Shown in pieces: positions 13,905 through 22,994 of a DNA stretch of 40,355 bases; within the stretch, counting starts at the first letter, position 1; the number at the start of each line of letters is the position of its first letter. Location of the stretch: the NCBI GenBank assembly GCA_019244235.1, contig JAFASY010000282.1, forward strand, positions 1 through 40,355, written 5' to 3'. Made by a program: the position numbers and the translations under genes. Below the pieces are notes generated by a model. The model saw only the letters and a program-made list of their open reading frames with translations. It was not told where the DNA came from and did not search any database. The DNA is from Chroococcidiopsidaceae cyanobacterium CP_BM_ER_R8_30. GTDB taxonomy: Bacteria > Cyanobacteriota > Cyanobacteriia > Cyanobacteriales > Chroococcidiopsidaceae.

Positions 13905-15211
13905 AAACCAGCCATACTTATTCTCCTCATGCCATCAAAGCTATTCAAGACAGGGCAGAACTAGGTCGCTACATGATTCGGGGATATGGCGCTTTTCGTG
14001 ATGTTCCGCGATTTGACGATCTTACCTTCCTCTCTGCTTCCATGACGCGGTTGCCACTAGAAGGCTATCGGGAAAAATGCAATACCAAGACAGTTTTAGG
14101 TACCCGCTATGCAAAGCGCCCAATGGAGCTAGATGCACCAATCACAATTGCGGGGATGAGCTTTGGAGCACTCTCAAGCAATGCGAAGGTGGCTTTAGGA
14201 CGGGCAGCAACCATGCTAGGCATATCAACAACAACGGGTGATGGGGGAATGCTGCCAGCGGAAAGAGAAGCGTCAGCTAAATTGGTTTACCAATGTCTGC
14301 CTTCACGCTACGGTTTTAACCCTAAAGATCTGAAAACAGCCGATGCCATTGAAATTGTCGTTGGACAAGGGGCAAAACCTGGGGGTGGCGGGCTGCTGCT
14401 GGGACAGAAAGTGAGCAAAGTGGTGGCTGGGATGCGGACGTTGCCAGAGGGGATCGATCAGCGATCGCCCTGTCGTCATCCTGACTGGATTGGTCCGGAC
14501 GATCTGAGGATCAAAATCGAAGAGTTGCGAGAAGCTACAGATTGGGAAATTCCGATTTACGTCAAGATGGGCGCAACCCGTGTTAAGGATGACGTGAAGC
14601 TGGCGGTAAAAGCTGGTGCAGATGTCATCGTCCTTGACGGTATGGAAGGAGGGACAGCGGCAACGCAGAGTATTTTTCAAGAACACACTGGCATCCCCAC
14701 ATTACCTGCTCTCGTGCAAGCAGTAGAAGCGCTTCAAGAGATTGGGGTTTATGGTCAGGTACAGCTAGTGATTTCTGGCGGAATTCGTTCTGGTCCTGAT
14801 GTGGCGAAAGCGATCGCGCTGGGGGCTGATGCGGTCAGTCTAGGTACAGCGCCTTTGATTGCGATGGGATGCAATAAACCTATCTACATTGAAGACTACC
14901 ATAAGTTAGGTACAGAACCCTACCACTGCCATCATTGCCATACAGGCATGTGTCCAGTAGGGATCACCACCCAAGATGAGGAGTTGATGCAAAGGTTGCC
15001 AATAGAATCAGCTACAACACATGTAGCGAATTATCTGCAATCCCTAGTGATGGAAGTGCAGAGCCTAGCTAGAGCTTGTGGTAAGTCTGACGTACATAAT
15101 TTAGAGCGAGAAGATTTAGTGGCATTGACGCTCTCAGCTTCAGCAATGGCGAAGTTGCCGTTAGCAGGAACAGACTTCGTGATGGGGCAAAAGTTAAATC
15201 GGTACCCTTGA
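13886..15211 (+). CDS. FMN-binding glutamate-synthase-domain protein (GlxD/MgsC-like)
   Basis: A 441-residue alpha/beta-barrel of the glutamate synthase central FMN domain. Visible are APITIAGMSFGALS (substrate/FMN region), GDGGMLPAER, GAKPGGGGLL, KMGATRVKDDVKLAVKAGAD, DGMEGGTAA and SGGIRSGPDVAKAIALGADAV, the phosphate-binding end of the barrel. A Cys cluster, CHHCHTGMCPVG, corresponds to the iron-sulfur site. Stand-alone proteins of this size work with separate amidotransferase and GXGXG subunits, as in N-methylglutamate synthase. A GltD-like NADPH subunit is not present. AAGGA lies nine bases before the ATG. The true amine acceptor (ammonia, methylamine or other) is unknown. Confidence 0.88.
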   Translation: MERRILETSHTYSPHAIKAIQDRAELGRYMIRGYGAFRDVPRFDDLTFLSASMTRLPLEGYREKCNTKTVLGTRYAKRPMELDAPITIAGMSFGALSSNAKVALGRAATMLGISTTTGDGGMLPAEREASAKLVYQCLPSRYGFNPKDLKTADAIEIVVGQGAKPGGGGLLLGQKVSKVVAGMRTLPEGIDQRSPCRHPDWIGPDDLRIKIEELREATDWEIPIYVKMGATRVKDDVKLAVKAGADVIVLDGMEGGTAATQSIFQEHTGIPTLPALVQAVEALQEIGVYGQVQLVISGGIRSGPDVAKAIALGADAVSLGTAPLIAMGCNKPIYIEDYHKLGTEPYHCHHCHTGMCPVGITTQDEELMQRLPIESATTHVANYLQSLVMEVQSLARACGKSDVHNLEREDLVALTLSASAMAKLPLAGTDFVMGQKLNRYP

Positions 15212-15279
15212 CCAAGATTTATGCTATGTGATGTTTAAATGTACAAAACCTTCAATAAGATTTTTGCATTTGCCGTTTA

Positions 15280-16389
15280 TCAAGAAGATAACGGTAGATA
15301 CTCTACTGCTCGACTACCTTTCATACTCTCTCCTATCAGAAGAGCAGCAAGAGCTTTGGCATATTGTTCACTATTGTGCTGGCTAAGAACAAGTTCGTAG
15401 CCGCGCTGAGCCTGTGCTTCGGCTTGCTCAGGATTTTGCAACAGATTGACAATTGCTTGTCGCAGTCCAGCTGCATCACCCGGTTTGACGCAAGTGACAG
15501 TGCCTGGAGTTTCAAGATAGTCAATTAAACCTTGAGTCTGGGAGACCACTACTGGTCGACGACAGGACATCGCTTCGAGCAGGGTAGTGACACCAGCAGT
15601 AGCGTTATTTTCCAAAAGGCTAAGTACAACCAGATCCGCATCACGGTAAAGTTGCACTAACTCTGACCAGGGGTAAAATCTTTGAGACATATTGGCTGGC
15701 ATCGTCTTGGGAAACTGCCCTGCTAGAGACGAGACATCATGGGAAAAACCGCTAATCTTCACATCTATGTCTAGATCTTTAGTCACATCAGCAAGGATTC
15801 GATAGTCTCGATACTCTAGTCCGACGCTGGCAATCATTGGACGCGGCTTGTTTGGTGAAACAGGACCTGGTGTAAAGAAAGCCGTGTCCGTCTGCTCCAG
15901 CATTATGCAGATGCGATTTTCAGGTAGGTCCAGGTAGCGACGGAGAAAGTTAACCTGAGTTCGAGCATTGGTAATAAATAGGTCGATTCGGCTCGATGCA
16001 GAGAACAACTTTAACGCTGCCCAACCGCGGGGTCGGTTAATACTATGGATAAAGACAACGATTCTGGGTTTTGGGTGCTTGTTCCCACAGAGAGTGGCCA
16101 CAGGAATGCCGATATCTTCGCCACTACAGAACACTAAGTCCTCGCTAGTAAGCTGTGAGGATAATGTACGAGCCAGAGCCCAATGCTCAGGGCGACTAAT
16201 GACTTTAGCGCATATTCTATCTACAGGTAGGATCTCCCGCTGTCCTGGTTGGTGGATAACGGCTCCATTAAGTTGTTGGCTAACCTGCCAGAGCACGTGC
16301 TGAGGACAGTTGCCGGCTTGAGCCTCTCGGTTAATACTTTCTAGGTTAAGGGAACGACCCAAAGCAAAGTGATAATTTAGTGCTTTCAT
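15280..16389 (-). CDS. family 4-like glycosyltransferase
   Basis: A 369-residue GT-B glycosyltransferase. The C-terminal half carries the group 1 nucleotide-sugar site: a strand PMIASVGLEYRDYRIL, DLVVLSLLENNATAGVTTLLEAM (the E-x7-E type region) and RRPVVVSQTQGLIDYL. The N-terminal half resembles the acceptor domain with FCSGEDIGIPVA and VVFIHSINRPRGW. Substrates are not predictable. It converges on the glutamate-synthase-like genes (68 bases between stops) and stands alone. Confidence 0.75.
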   Translation of the reverse strand: MKALNYHFALGRSLNLESINREAQAGNCPQHVLWQVSQQLNGAVIHQPGQREILPVDRICAKVISRPEHWALARTLSSQLTSEDLVFCSGEDIGIPVATLCGNKHPKPRIVVFIHSINRPRGWAALKLFSASSRIDLFITNARTQVNFLRRYLDLPENRICIMLEQTDTAFFTPGPVSPNKPRPMIASVGLEYRDYRILADVTKDLDIDVKISGFSHDVSSLAGQFPKTMPANMSQRFYPWSELVQLYRDADLVVLSLLENNATAGVTTLLEAMSCRRPVVVSQTQGLIDYLETPGTVTCVKPGDAAGLRQAIVNLLQNPEQAEAQAQRGYELVLSQHNSEQYAKALAALLIGESMKGSRAVEYLPLSS

Positions 16390-17352
16390 CGGCTAATGAC
16401 TTGTGTAACTTAGTTCGGTAGTAAGAGACTTGAAGAGCAGGCTGCTTCTACTAGCAAACAATATTTTCTACCATTTAAAATTTCTTACTCCCTATTCTGT
16501 TCTTGATGCTTTAGCCATAGCTTAATTCCTCTTACAAGAAATATACATTCACGGTCATAGTTTGTGTTTAACTTCTACAATTGTCTAATCCGGGCTAAAA
16601 AGATTTTCTTTTGCTGTTCGAAGAATAATTTTAAATTCATAGTTAATTTTACAAGTTAAATTTAGGTTATTTTTGTGTAAAGTGCCTATCTTTGATGCTA
16701 CGCACATCGGTAAGGCCTTGTCTTACAAACCTTCCATAGGTTTTGCTCAGCAGATCCCTACGGGTATTGCTGCACTTACTGCTACTACGTGTTTGGAACA
16801 AGGCATTTGTATTCTAACAGCAGCCGCTGCAATGAAAAATAATAATATTCTCATGAGAACAGCAGACCTAAGTCTCGCTTTCATAAGCTGGTTGCTCTAC
16901 TTAGAGCAACCATTGTCTGATGTATGACTTTCAGGTTTAAGCGAAGAGTTTCCACACATGTTTATTAAATATTGGTGATTTTATCTATCTAGCTTATAAA
17001 AGAAGATTTTTTCAATTCTCCGCTTATAGTTGGAGGAAATTTTCATTTTAATTTCATAACTGCGTGGTGAGTACTAAAAGATGTGGTCCCCGTTGCCGTA
17101 GAGTTCTCTAGAGGTTTGTGACATTAGAAAGCTGTAGTGCCAATCCTTGCTACTAGGGTTGGGGAGATGTTAAGCCTCAGGTCTGTAGTATTAAAAGTCT
17201 GTTTGCTACACCAGCATCTAAGCATTTATGGTGCATAAAATACTTTAGAGTGAGGAAGGTAAGTACGATCGCCCCAATCACCATTGCCAAACTCGTCTGG
17301 CAGTGGTCTTCAGTGGGTCAATCAATAGACGAAACGTAGAGAGTACCCCAAT
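16390..17352. other. 963-bp gene-free region before dxs
   Basis: AT-rich DNA between the glycosyltransferase start and dxs. It presumably holds both promoters and a long dxs leader. One open frame of 84 codons (16673-16927, TTG start) has no ribosome site and no recognisable protein pattern; I do not call it a gene. The only clear structure is the palindrome at 16889-16912. No tRNA or known riboswitch pattern was seen. Confidence 0.6.
16889..16912. repeat. 24-base palindrome in the dxs upstream region
   Basis: TGGTTGCTCTA and TAGAGCAACCA are exact complements separated by CT. The RNA hairpin would have a 9-bp stem and a 6-base loop. There is no following T-run, so it is an operator or RNA structure candidate rather than an intrinsic terminator. 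Confidence 0.5.
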
Positions 17353-19260
17353 ATGCACTTGAGTGAAATCACCCATCCCAACCAGTTGCATGGTTTGTCA
17401 ATTCGTCAACTACAGCAAATTGCCCGTCAAATTCGGGAAAAACATCTGCAGACTGTGGCGGAGAGCGGCGGCCATCTCGGTCCAGGGTTAGGTGTGGTGG
17501 AACTGACGCTAGCGCTTTACCAAACTCTAGACTTAGATTTCGATAAAGTCATCTGGGATGTAGGTCACCAAGCCTATCCACATAAGCTGCTGACTGGTCG
17601 ATATGGTCGCTTCCACACTTTGCGGCAAAAAGATGGCATTGCTGGCTATCTTAAACGGTGTGAGAGCAAATTCGATCACTTTGGAGCTGGTCATGCTTCG
17701 ACTAGCATCTCGGCTGCACTAGGCATGGCGATGGCACGGGACTTAAATGGCGAAAAGTTCAAAGTCGTAGCAGTCATCGGTGACGGTGCCCTGACTGGCG
17801 GCATGGCATTGGAAGCAATTAATCACGCTGGTCACTTGCCCAAAACTAACCTACTTGTGGTGCTGAATGACAACGAGATGTCAATCTCACCCAATGTTGG
17901 CGCGATTTCTCGGCACCTTAACAAGATGCGTCTCAGTCCACCAGTTCAGTTCCTTTCTGAAAACATACAAGAACAGGTCAAGCAACTTCCCTTTGTTGGT
18001 GATTCCCTCTCTCCAGAGCTGGGACGCATAAAAGAAGGGATGAAGCGGCTTGCAGTACCAAAGGTAGGAGCAGTATTCGAAGAACTAGGCTTTACCTACA
18101 TGGGACCTGTGGATGGTCATAATCTGGCAGAACTCATTGCCACTTTCGAGCAGGCACATCAATACACTGGTCCGGTACTAGTGCATGTGGCAACAGTCAA
18201 AGGCAAGGGCTATGAGATTGCTGAAAATGACAAGGTGGGCTACCACGCTCAAACCCCGTTCAATCTCACAACTGGTAAAGCCGTTCCCGTAAGCTCACCT
18301 AAGCCCCCCGGATATTCCAAAGTCTTTGCGCACGCCCTAGTCAAACTGGCAGAAAACAATCCCAAAATCATTGGCATTACTGCGGCGATGGCAACTGGTA
18401 CAGGACTAGATAAACTCCAAGCTAAGCTGCCTCAGCAATACATTGATGTCGGAATTGCAGAGCAACACGCCGTTACCTTAGCAGCTGGCTTAGCCTGTGA
18501 AGGCATGCGCCCAGTTGCCGCCATCTACTCCACTTTCTTGCAGCGTGCCTATGACCAGATTAGCCACGATGTCTGCATCCAAAACTTACCCGTCTTCTTC
18601 TGTCTAGACAGAGCCGGAATTGTTGGTCAAGATGGTCCTACCCACCAGGGAATGTATGACATTGCCTATCTGCGTTGCCTCCCCAACATGGTGCTGATGG
18701 CTCCCAAAGATGAAGCCGAACTCCAACAGATGGTGGTGACTGGCGTCAACTACACAGATGGTCCGATTGCCATGCGATACCCGCGTGGTAACGGCTATGG
18801 TGTGCCATTAATGGAAGAAGGCTGGGAACCACTACCAATTGGTAAAGGTGAAATCTTAAGACAAGGAGATGATGTGCTTCTGGTGGGCTATGGCTCGATG
18901 GTCTATCCTGCCATGCAGGTTGCTGAAATTCTGAGTGAACATGGGATTGAAGCTAGTGTCATCAATGCCCGGTTTGCTAAGCCACTTGATACCGAGTTGA
19001 TTTTGCCTTTGGCAAAAGAAATTGGTCGGGTTGTCACTCTAGAAGAAGGCTGTCTCATGGGTGGCTTTGGTTCAGCTGTTGCTGAAGCGCTGCTGGATGC
19101 CAATGTGGTAGTACCAGTTAGGCGAATTGGCGTACCCGATGTACTAGTCGATCATGCAAAACCAGATCAATCCAAGGCGGCATTGGGGTTGACTAGCCCA
19201 CAAATAGCTGAGCAAGTATTGCAAGCTTTCTTCAGCAACCAACTCTCAACCGTCAGCTAA
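17353..19260 (+). CDS. dxs: 1-deoxy-D-xylulose-5-phosphate synthase
   Basis: A 635-residue TPP enzyme that condenses pyruvate with glyceraldehyde 3-phosphate, the first step of the MEP isoprenoid pathway supplying carotenoids, chlorophyll phytyl chains and hopanoids. The TPP motif GDGALTGG begins at residue 143 and ends at [11 protein letters not shown] (171-181); H41 and H72 are the conserved active-site histidines; the pyrimidine domain has [16 protein letters not shown] and [15 protein letters not shown]. Length is normal for the family. mtnA follows after 54 bases on the same strand and may be cotranscribed. Confidence 0.98.
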   Translation: MHLSEITHPNQLHGLSIRQLQQIARQIREKHLQTVAESGGHLGPGLGVVELTLALYQTLDLDFDKVIWDVGHQAYPHKLLTGRYGRFHTLRQKDGIAGYLKRCESKFDHFGAGHASTSISAALGMAMARDLNGEKFKVVAVIGDGALTGGMALEAINHAGHLPKTNLLVVLNDNEMSISPNVGAISRHLNKMRLSPPVQFLSENIQEQVKQLPFVGDSLSPELGRIKEGMKRLAVPKVGAVFEELGFTYMGPVDGHNLAELIATFEQAHQYTGPVLVHVATVKGKGYEIAENDKVGYHAQTPFNLTTGKAVPVSSPKPPGYSKVFAHALVKLAENNPKIIGITAAMATGTGLDKLQAKLPQQYIDVGIAEQHAVTLAAGLACEGMRPVAAIYSTFLQRAYDQISHDVCIQNLPVFFCLDRAGIVGQDGPTHQGMYDIAYLRCLPNMVLMAPKDEAELQQMVVTGVNYTDGPIAMRYPRGNGYGVPLMEEGWEPLPIGKGEILRQGDDVLLVGYGSMVYPAMQVAEILSEHGIEASVINARFAKPLDTELILPLAKEIGRVVTLEEGCLMGGFGSAVAEALLDANVVVPVRRIGVPDVLVDHAKPDQSKAALGLTSPQIAEQVLQAFFSNQLSTVS

Positions 19261-19314
19261 TCAAGTGGAGATTTTGGATTAGACTGAGAACTAAAATCTA
19301 TCCCCAACATCTCT

Positions 19315-20385
19315 ATGACTTCTCCCACAACCCAGGTATACCCAGTTATTTGGAACGGAGACTCAGTTTTACTGATTGACCAAACGCGGCTGCCTGTAGA
19401 GTATACGTTTGTCGAAATCAGTTGCTGCAAGGATATGGCACGGGCAATTAAAACTATGATTGTCCGAGGGGCACCAGCAATTGGCGTTGCAGCTGCCTAT
19501 GGGATGTACCTGGGAGCGCGGGAGATTCAGACAACAGAGCGAGAGAAGTTTTTGAGTCAGTTGGAGGAAGTTGCTCAAAGCTTGAAAGCAACTCGTCCGA
19601 CGGCAGTTAATCTCTTTTGGGCAATCGGACGGATGCTGAAAACGGCATATGAGTCGCTGGAGACGGTAGATAATGTTAAAGCAATTTTGCTAGAAACAGC
19701 CCAGAAGATTAATCTTGAGGATTTGCAAACTTGCCAAGAAATTGGCGATCGCGGTTTGGAGGTTTTACCAAACTCCCCGGAACAACTAAGGATTATGACT
19801 CATTGCAACGCTGGAGCCCTAGCAACAGCTGGTTACGGTACAGCGTTAGGAGTTGTCCGTTCTGCATGGCGTGAAGGTCGATTGGCAAGAGTCTATGCTG
19901 GAGAAACCCGTCCCCGTTTGCAGGGAGCAAAATTGACCGCTTGGGAGTGCGTCCAAGAAGGCATTCCTGTGACAGTGATTACCGACAGCATGGCAGCCCA
20001 CTGTATGCAACAAAGTCTTATCGATGCTGTTGTTGTTGGTGCCGATCGCATTGCTACCAATGGTGATACTGCTAATAAGATTGGCACCTATAGTCTGGCA
20101 CTGGTTGCCAAGGCTCATAATATTCCCTTCTTCGTAGCTGCTCCCCTATCGACAATTGATTTTGAGTTAGCGACTGGTAGCCAAATTCCGATTGAAGAGC
20201 GAGATCCAGCTGAAATTTATCAGGTCGGTAAGTCGATCCTGACTCCAGAAAGAAACGTGGAGTTCTACAATCCAGCATTTGATGTCACGCCTGCTGAATT
20301 AATTACAGCCATCATTACCGAGGATGGTGTTTATGCTCCGAGTCAGTTGCGGGACCATTTAAAAGCGAAGCAAATTGTCTATTGA
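19315..20385 (+). CDS. mtnA: S-methyl-5-thioribose-1-phosphate isomerase
   Basis: A 356-residue enzyme of the eIF2B-like family that isomerises 5-methylthioribose 1-phosphate to 5-methylthioribulose 1-phosphate in methionine salvage. [13 protein letters not shown] is at residues 51-63; the catalytic pair is C164 ([15 protein letters not shown]) and D244 ([12 protein letters not shown]); [14 protein letters not shown] binds the substrate phosphate. These features separate it from true eIF2B subunits. No other methionine salvage genes are in the window. Confidence 0.96.
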   Translation: MTSPTTQVYPVIWNGDSVLLIDQTRLPVEYTFVEISCCKDMARAIKTMIVRGAPAIGVAAAYGMYLGAREIQTTEREKFLSQLEEVAQSLKATRPTAVNLFWAIGRMLKTAYESLETVDNVKAILLETAQKINLEDLQTCQEIGDRGLEVLPNSPEQLRIMTHCNAGALATAGYGTALGVVRSAWREGRLARVYAGETRPRLQGAKLTAWECVQEGIPVTVITDSMAAHCMQQSLIDAVVVGADRIATNGDTANKIGTYSLALVAKAHNIPFFVAAPLSTIDFELATGSQIPIEERDPAEIYQVGKSILTPERNVEFYNPAFDVTPAELITAIITEDGVYAPSQLRDHLKAKQIVY

Positions 20386-20437
20386 TTATACTGCCAGTCA
20401 ACTTCTTGATCTGAGTGGCAACCACCACACTCTTTAT

Positions 20438-21001
20438 TTACCGTCGAGAGGAACCCCCTCGTCTATTCTGAGAGTGCAAAGAAGTTGAGTGTAGATCTTG
20501 AGATATCTGCTGCCGAGTCGTGGCAGTAGCCTCAACCTTTTGTAAAGAGGTTTTGATGGTAGAGATGTCTTTCTGTATCCCTTTCACTTGATTTGGTAAT
20601 CCTCTGGATATTTGCTGGTTTAACGAACTGATATCCTGTCCAAGTAATCTTGCCCAACTATTTAAGTTATTGATTTGACTTTGTAGATTATTGTTAATGT
20701 GTTCAAGCTCAGCTTTATCAGCAGTGACGGACGAAAACTGTTGTTGCAGTCGATCTTGCTGTAGCTTCGACCAGAATACAACTCCGGCTAAAAGACCGAT
20801 TGCTAGAACAGAGAAGCCTGTCAATAATCCCAACCAACCGTAAAGACGCCTGATCTCGCGGTTAGCCCTTGTTATGGACTGATTTTCCAGCGGCTCCGGG
20901 TTCAAATTATTATGAGCTTTGGCTGTAGGATTACGTGCCTGACCCAGAACCTGATCCAGAATACGACTATCTGGACGGTTCCCTAAGTTTTCATTAGACA
21001 T
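20438..21001 (-). CDS. single-pass membrane protein with coiled coil, unknown function
   Basis: A 187-residue protein: a soluble Asn-rich N-terminus (1-52), one transmembrane helix (about 55-78, GLLTGFSVLAIGLLAGVVFW) and a long predicted coiled coil (about 79-155, with Q/L/N-rich heptads such as LQQQFSSV and LEHINNNLQSQINNL), ending in a Ser/Arg-rich tail. The topology resembles cell-envelope spacer proteins but no domain is recognised. The ATG at 21001 follows GGGAG; the frame extends upstream to 21043 with a basic stretch unlikely to be translated. Confidence 0.6.
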   Translation of the reverse strand: MSNENLGNRPDSRILDQVLGQARNPTAKAHNNLNPEPLENQSITRANREIRRLYGWLGLLTGFSVLAIGLLAGVVFWSKLQQDRLQQQFSSVTADKAELEHINNNLQSQINNLNSWARLLGQDISSLNQQISRGLPNQVKGIQKDISTIKTSLQKVEATATTRQQISQDLHSTSLHSQNRRGGSSRR

Positions 21002-21144
21002 AAGTCTTGACTCCCTTGCTGTGCGACGGTGATAGTATCCCATACTTCGCCTGTGAGTCTTCCTATATGTCTGTATTTTCTACAAACCCGTTTGAACAAG
21101 TAGATAGTATTTGAAGCAGGTAACGGTGAAAAATCAATTTCATT

Positions 21145-21888
21145 TCATTTCCTGCGAATAGCAATCGTATAAGAAGCTCGTTGTTTAGTTTCCCGCTGAG
21201 TCTTAACAATGCGAAAGTTACTGTCTATATACAGGTGTTCAAATCGAGGAGTTGCCAAAAAAGCTCTTTTGAAACTTTTGGCAGTATTTCTATCTAAATT
21301 TTTAAGTTCCGGTACTTCTTTCGTTTCCGTCGTTTGTAAGTTGCTGCTCGGCTGAGAATTAATAAAATTGGTAAACCAATCTTCTGCTTTGTTGATGTTG
21401 AGAGGAATTGCGCCAACTCTAACAGCTTGTTTTATCCCAATATTTTTAATATGCCACCGATCATCTACTACCTCAAAACTCTGAATCAGCATTAAGTCGT
21501 AAGCTACCAGAATTGAGGATATCTTTTGTAACAAAGGTAGTTTATAACCTGGAACATAACGAGCAATATTAGCGTAATAACCATTGTCATGAAAAATTTG
21601 ATATGACTGTTCGCGTATACGCCCTGGCAAAACATCTTGAAAAGGTATAGTTGACCACACAGGTGTCCATACCCCAGGAACAATAGATAATTGCTCTTCA
21701 ACCCTCTTGAATGGGTTACGCTGACTCAATTCCTCAACAAGTGGGGCTAACGAATTTTTATAAAACAGTACTTTTTGGCTCAAAGGTTTTGTGTCTTGGT
21801 TTTGAGTTAGGTGCAAGACTTTCTGCTTCAGTTCTTCCGTACTCCAATGGCTTAATTCATCTGGACTTAATACTTGATCAGTAAACAT
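21145..21888 (-). CDS. plastid-lipid-associated protein / fibrillin family protein
   Basis: A 247-residue soluble protein of the PAP/fibrillin family (PF04755). The core starts at LAPLVEELSQRNPF, continues with a Trp-rich strand segment (VPGVWTPVWSTIPF) and closes with FEHLYIDSNFRIVKTQRE followed by a beta strand, the typical fibrillin end. Fibrillins bind hydrophobic molecules at thylakoid membranes or plastoglobules and help in photoprotection or quinone metabolism; cyanobacterial members are less well characterised. The gene stands alone. Confidence 0.7.
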   Translation of the reverse strand: MFTDQVLSPDELSHWSTEELKQKVLHLTQNQDTKPLSQKVLFYKNSLAPLVEELSQRNPFKRVEEQLSIVPGVWTPVWSTIPFQDVLPGRIREQSYQIFHDNGYYANIARYVPGYKLPLLQKISSILVAYDLMLIQSFEVVDDRWHIKNIGIKQAVRVGAIPLNINKAEDWFTNFINSQPSSNLQTTETKEVPELKNLDRNTAKSFKRAFLATPRFEHLYIDSNFRIVKTQRETKQRASYTIAIRRK

Positions 21889-22121
21889 AGGTTTTTCTCA
21901 AAATTAGTTAAATACAACTAATCCCATATTAAGCTCTTCGTCATGAAAAATGCCCTATCTTCAGGCTTAGATATAAATCCTGTAGTAGTCCTATTTGTTT
22001 TTTGAACAATATTTTCGTTAACGAACCACAGAGGAGCCAGCGCTGCAGGAGGGTTTCCCTCCGTAGGCGACTGGCGTACGCTGAGAACGCAGAGGAAACT
22101 TTCTAACTTCTGCATGGGTTG
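21889..22121. other. intergenic region with dispersed repeat
   Basis: Between the fibrillin and fructosamine kinase genes. A 65-codon minus-strand frame (21918-22115) overlaps the palindromic repeat and shows no conserved protein pattern, so it is not called. The repeat copy at 22035-22077 is the only feature seen. Confidence 0.5.
22035..22077. repeat. small dispersed palindromic repeat, copy B
   Basis: GCCAG, then GGAGGG-TTT-CCCTCC (22048-22062), then GTAGGCGACTGGC. Outer GCCAG/CTGGC and inner GGAGGG/CCCTCC arms make a hairpin. It matches copy A at 9625 and the reverse of copy C at 31690. Confidence 0.6.
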
Positions 22122-22991
22122 CTATATAAAACTGAGAATCTGCGATATCATTCGCTCGGCCTGTGATTTATAACCACCACCGAATAGGTTGAAGTGATTT
22201 AGAATATGGTATAAGTTGTAAAGTATTTTTCGCTGCTTGTAGCCTAGTGCTAAGGGAAAGACCTCGTTATAACCCCGATAGAATGCAGTCGGGAAACCAC
22301 CAAAAAGTTCAGTCATAGCGATATCGACTTCGCGATCACCGAAATACGTGGCTGGGTCAAAAATGACTGGTTCTTCTAATACGGTAAAAGCTGCATTTCC
22401 ACCCCATAAATCACCATGTACTAGGGAGGGTTGAACTTGATGTTCTGCAAGTATTTTGGGAATAGCTGCTATTAACTTTGCTTGCCCCAAAAACTGACCA
22501 CCACGCCGCTCTGCTTGCTGGAATTGATAACCCAGTCGATAGTTGGCGTAGAATTCTGCCCAGTCCGCCGTCCAGTTGTTAATTTGTGGAGTAGACCCAA
22601 TACTGTTATTCTGTTCCCAGCCGAAACCTTTGCTGCTAGTGGTTTGATGCATGGCTGCCAGTTTCCGTCCCATCTCCTCCCAAGCCTGGGGAGTGCCATG
22701 TCCTAGTTCTAGCCACTCTAGTGCAATGTAAGCAGATTCCTTTGCTATTCCCCAGCAAATCGGTTGTGGAACGCGGATCGTAGCTGTTGCTAACATTTGC
22801 TTTAAGCCAATGGCTTCAGCCTCAAACATGCCAACTTGCGATACTTGGTTGAGCTTAACGAAGTAGGTGCGATCTCGCCCACTGACTGCATAGCCTTGGT
22901 TAATGCAGCCCCCACTAACAGGTTGACATCGCTCAACAACAAAATCTTGTTCTGTCACCTCGACAATCCGATCGGCAATCTCTGTCCACAT
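22122..22991 (-). CDS. fructosamine/ketosamine kinase family protein
   Basis: A 289-residue kinase of the FN3K family, which phosphorylates sugar-amine adducts on proteins so that they decompose, a repair of glycation. The glycine-rich start (QPVSGGCINQGYAV) is at residues 23-36, the invariant strand lysine is in YFVKLN (46), the catalytic HGDLWGGN is at 192-199 (D194, N199) and the metal-binding DPATYFGDREVDIAM begins at 212. Length is normal. It begins three bases after the M16 peptidase stop, so the two are cotranscribed. Confidence 0.93.
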   Translation of the reverse strand: MWTEIADRIVEVTEQDFVVERCQPVSGGCINQGYAVSGRDRTYFVKLNQVSQVGMFEAEAIGLKQMLATATIRVPQPICWGIAKESAYIALEWLELGHGTPQAWEEMGRKLAAMHQTTSSKGFGWEQNNSIGSTPQINNWTADWAEFYANYRLGYQFQQAERRGGQFLGQAKLIAAIPKILAEHQVQPSLVHGDLWGGNAAFTVLEEPVIFDPATYFGDREVDIAMTELFGGFPTAFYRGYNEVFPLALGYKQRKILYNLYHILNHFNLFGGGYKSQAERMISQILSFI

Positions 22992-22994
22992 AAG

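Noticed and set aside
9937-15211. Complete N-methylglutamate (methylamine) pathway
   Set aside because: Gamma-glutamylmethylamide synthetase and the multi-subunit dehydrogenase are absent; only the synthase-like trio and one oxidase are present.
16673-16927. 84-codon frame upstream of dxs
   Set aside because: TTG start, no ribosome site, no family pattern, and its end encodes a palindrome. Kept only as a note in the gene-free region.
21918-22115. 65-codon minus-strand frame
   Set aside because: It overlaps a dispersed palindromic repeat and has no recognisable protein pattern.
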